Source: Sialis fuliginosa (Eukaryota > Arthropoda > Insecta > Megaloptera > Sialidae). From it: 64,000 nucleotides of DNA. The DNA lies in the NCBI GenBank assembly GCA_961205875.1, contig OY540818.1, positions 1,038,001-1,102,000 of the forward strand, in the 5' to 3' direction. The notes under the pieces are model-generated. The model did not search any database, was not told the DNA's origin, and saw only the letters and a list, made by a program, of their open reading frames with translations. Of this stretch, positions 61,256 to 64,000 are shown in pieces. The position numbers were made by a program, and so were the translations under genes. Within the stretch, counting starts at the first letter, position 1. Every line of letters starts with the position of its first letter.

Positions 61256-61321
61256 TGACGTCATATTAAATTTAGAATCATTTTAACACAGAAGTCTATA
61301 TGACGGCCATATATGGCCGTC
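61256..61321. promoter_or_regulatory. Palindromic sites upstream of the YR gene (CRE-like and GACGGCC palindrome)
   Basis: TGACGTCA at 61256-61263 is a perfect CRE-type palindrome about 290 bp upstream of the start codon. GACGGCCATATATGGCCGTC at 61302-61321 is a perfect 20-bp palindrome, and its half-site recurs at 61221 and, as GACCGTC or GGTCGTC, up to the unit end. These may be promoter or recombinase-binding sites; function is inferred. Confidence 0.4.
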
Positions 61322-61386
61322 GTATGCACACGACCGTCATAATGATGGCAAAATGACAATGTATGGTCGTCATATTGATAGGCAGC

Positions 61387-61408
61387 TATATATATATATA
61401 TATATATT
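61387..61408. repeat. (TA)n microsatellite between T and PLE4
   Basis: About 10 TA units directly after the GGCAGC end of T. Confidence 0.9.
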
Positions 61409-61509
61409 TAAATATACCTATTTTGTAGGGGTTTTTTTTCAGGTCAAAATATTAATTAAAGAACTAAACCAATGTTCAAATCATTTTAATTAATAGCGCT
61501 TATTTTAAT

Positions 61510-61533
61510 TTTCAACATTTTTGTCTTCATCAG
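61510..61533 (-). ncRNA. Hammerhead ribozyme core motif (PLE4, left arm)
   Basis: Reverse complement reads CTGATGA, GACA-AAAA-TGTT, GAAA. The 4-bp stem II keeps pairing (one G-U) although its sequence differs from PLE2. Confidence 0.6.
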
Positions 61534-62311
61534 AAATTAATAATTATCCCTATAAGAAATCATAAACATAAGTAAGTAACATAAGCAAATGAACAAGATA
61601 TTCATAGATATAAACATATTTTTACTTACAATTTAAACAGAAATTAGTGTGACCATATGTATGTAGTAAAAGATGCATATTACATCAAAAATTTTTTTTT
61701 TAAATATTAAAAAGTACCCATTCTTGTACAAAAGACTAAAAATATGTAAATGTGATATCCAACAGATAAAACAATATATAAAAACATTTTTTTAAAACAT
61801 TAAAACTTAAAAATTTAGTTTAAAAACGTTAAAAATAAATAAAATTCGTATCACATTGTATCACATGTTGAAAAGTATTTATAATAAGATAAAACTTAAT
61901 TAAACAAGAACAATCAATTGTTTTTACTTGATTGTTCTTGTTTAATTAAGTTTTATCTTATTATAAATACTTTTCAACATGTGATACAATGTGATACGAA
62001 TTTTATTTATTTTTAACGTTTTTAAACTAAATTTTTAAGTTTTAATGTTTTAAAAAAATGTTTTTATATATTGTTTTATCTGTTGGATATCACATTTACA
62101 TATTTTTAGTCTTTTGTACAAGAATGGGTACTTTTTAATATTTAAAAAAAAAATTTTTGATGTAATATGCATCTTTTACTACATACATATGGTCACACTA
62201 ATTTCTGTTTAAATTGTAAGTAAAAATATGTTTATATCTATGAATATCTTGTTCATTTGCTTATGTTACTTACTTATGTTTATGATTTCTTATAGGGATA
62301 ATTATTAATTT

Positions 62312-62335
62312 CTGATGAAGACAAAAATGTTGAAA
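62312..62335 (+). ncRNA. Hammerhead ribozyme core motif (PLE4, right arm)
   Basis: Mirror copy of 61510-61533 with identical core. Confidence 0.6.
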
Positions 62336-62467
62336 ATTAAAATAAGCGCTATTAATTAAAATGATTTGAACATTGGTTTAGTTCTTTAATTAATATTTTG
62401 ACCTGAAAAAAAACCCCTACAAAATAGGTATATTTAAATAATATCAAGATGGTCATATATATGAATA

Positions 62468-62470
<3 letters not shown>

Positions 62471-62543
<73 letters not shown>
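62471..62543. repeat. (TA)n microsatellite between PLE4 and R copy 3
   Basis: The longest uninterrupted TA tract of the window (more than 35 units). Confidence 0.95.
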
Positions 62544-62547
<4 letters not shown>

Positions 62548-64000
62548 AATCACACTATCAAACTAGCATCCTTTCATAAACCAAAGATTTCGCGTCATTT
62601 GAACGGGCTGGACTAGAATTAAAATTTTTGAAGTATATTAAAGAGGATGATCAATGCTTCACAAATATGACATTTTGTTTCAAAAAAAGTAAAAATTCAT
62701 TTTTTTTATTTCATTCATTGCTTTTTAGACTCCTTTCATTAACAACCATTTAGCGACCTAAGATATACCATTTAGTTTACCGCATCATAAGCATCCGTTT
62801 GTATATTTTCTTTTATTCTGAGTAATTCTTAGCATCTTGCAGCATTGCCAGATTTAACTTCTATTGTATTCTGTGAATAATTGGTATAAATGTGTTTCGA
62901 TGTATTTTGTACGTGATGAATCGAGATTCATAATCAGTTACGATTATTTTAAGTCGATATTTTTAATATTTTAATTTTTTTATTTTCTAATGGAACAAAT
63001 GATTTTAGTATTTTATTTTAATTATGTATATGATGTTTATGCTTTCTTTATATTTTGTTTGATATTAAAAAATAACAGGTGTAAATATTTTGTTTGACAA
63101 ATTAAATCAACTAATGTTCATTAATAATAACCATTTTATTAAATTTTTCAATTGTAATATTGCATGTTGTGTTAAATATTAATAATATATAAAATAATTC
63201 ACCTCTGAAAAAAGTATTAAGATCAAAAAAATTCATCAATGTCAATAAACTTTTTTTTTATCAAGATAATAAAAAATATACAGCATAGGTATCAGATATT
63301 TTAACACTAAATTTAATAACATATTCTGTACTTTGAAAATCTAACATTTATAAAGTTTGTTATTATAAAATAATGCACAAATATTATAAATAAAATTTGT
63401 TTTTATAATTCACCGCCGTCGGCTACTGTAAATTGTTTTACGAAACTATAAAAACAGCTGCATTTAAGAAATAAATGTTAAGATATAACATTTTAAATAT
63501 ACATACTGATTACTGAACTAAATTATTAACAAATAACCGTGTCTTTTTCTTATAATTAAATAAAATAAATATATTATAACAAACACGGTTATCAAGTCAT
63601 TGAAAATCACCAAACACTTTTTTTTAGAATTATTTATGTACAAAACAATATACTTATTTATATAATAATAATATAATAAAACACTTTGACATTTATATAA
63701 CACATTCCCTACTTTGAAAATCTTATATTTAAAACACTAATCAATTAAAATAATTAATTAAACTTATTAACCAGTCTAAGCACTGATCTGATAATATGTC
63801 AAATGGTTTTAGATAGCTCTAATATGCGCGCGCATCTGTCGCGAAATTTAAAAATTACATTTTTAAAATTCTTTATTTACGTTTTATATTTCATTTAAAC
63901 TTGAGATTGATTTAAAATTAGTTTATTATATATAAATAAGTCTTAACCATAATTAATCAAACGTTATTTTATTAAAAATATCGTTTGTTTTCCTTTTTCT
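62544..64000 (+). repeat. Repeat R copy 3 (continues beyond window)
   Basis: Same start TTTAAATCACACTATC as copies 1 and 2, collinear with 47884-49340. It includes an uninterrupted ATTAAAC site near 63762 and the CGGCTACTG stretch near 63420. Only shadow ORFs (63518-63703 repeats 48858-49043). Confidence 0.9.

Larger units (their letters stand above)
53591..61386 (-). mobile_element. Unit T: candidate tyrosine-recombinase transposon with inverted ends (7.8 kb)
   Basis: It lies between (TA)n tracts. The left end reads CATCCCGCTATCCATTTGACGAC; the right end, reversed, reads GCTGCCTATCAATATGACGACC. Aligned without gaps on CTATC they match at about 20 of 27 positions. Subterminal words repeat: AATTCGGCAGCCA and AATTCGGCGGCCA on the left, GACGGCCAT and GACGACC on the right. 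The one gene inside (55904-60968) encodes a YR-like protein. The left flank also holds a decayed Penelope hairpin (54165-54305) and a foldback MITE (54720-55496). Element status is inferred, since no empty site for T is in the window. Confidence 0.55.
61409..62470. mobile_element. PLE4: head-to-head pair of Penelope 3' ends without coding sequence
   Basis: Near-perfect palindrome with ~510-bp arms centred near 61917 ('caatcaattg' region). Each arm resembles the 3' untranslated part of PLE2 (for example 'taggggttttt', 'agcgct', the hammerhead core) but differs in sequence. 3' ends point outward to (TA)n. Severe 5' truncation of both copies explains the missing ORF. Confidence 0.75.

Noticed and set aside
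1..64000. tRNA, rRNA or host housekeeping genes
   Set aside because: I read both strands for tRNA-like B-boxes, rRNA-like stretches and conserved protein domains and saw none; no covariance-model scan was possible.

Overview
This is an AT-rich eukaryotic window, almost certainly from an arthropod and most likely an insect. It carries Penelope-like retroelements with GIY-YIG endonucleases, Helitrons with insect-type ends, hAT, mariner and Harbinger-type MITEs, spliceosomal introns and (TA)n microsatellites. I found no host housekeeping gene, tRNA, rRNA or CRISPR array. Nearly every base can be assigned to a nest of mobile DNA. Several boundaries are exact because an uninterrupted paralogous copy of the same repeat (an empty site) lies elsewhere in the window.

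Layout. 1-2921: end of a satellite-rich element with a 31-bp terminus, inserted in an inverted fragment of repeat R (2922-3321). 3322-4322: 5'-truncated Penelope-like element PLE1 in (TA)n. 4365-24783: R copy 1, interrupted by a 12.5-kb composite element (5585-18090, 7-bp target duplication) and a foldback element (18922-21150). 24784-26302: nested palindrome. 26325-27222: small minus-strand Helitron. 27231-39030: repeat S, interrupted by an 8.05-kb Helitron (27427-35478) that carries a THAP zinc-finger gene. 39066-42778: PLE2, two head-to-head 5'-truncated copies. 42807-46580: S again, inverted. 46581-47883: PLE3. 47884-53562: R copy 2, uninterrupted. 53591-61386: unit T, with an intron-containing tyrosine-recombinase (YR) gene. 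61409-62470: PLE4, a head-to-head pair without coding sequence. 62544-64000: R copy 3, running off the window. R, S, T and all the Penelope copies meet at (TA)n tracts.

The best candidate for an undescribed system is unit T. Its minus-strand gene spans 55904-60968, and I could assemble it exon by exon with GT-AG junctions (one GC-AG). The large last exon encodes two zinc-finger motifs, a tyrosine-recombinase-like domain (R-x-x-E, an LRKH box, and GH followed by Y nine residues on) and a C-terminal Trp-rich DNA-binding-like segment. Upstream lies an array of in-phase 69-nt exons that is still being duplicated. T has imperfect inverted termini next to (TA)n, and one end of R carries a related terminal motif, so T may be a YR-driven, TIR-bounded, (TA)n-inserting element and R a non-autonomous relative.

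Other notable points: hammerhead-ribozyme cores (CUGANGA, stem II, GAAA) recur in five Penelope-type sequence families, with stem II kept although its sequence differs, and in PLE1 the stop codon lies inside the ribozyme core. The 8-kb Helitron appears chimeric: it has the 5' end of one family and the 3' end of another, enclosing about 7 kb of captured sequence.
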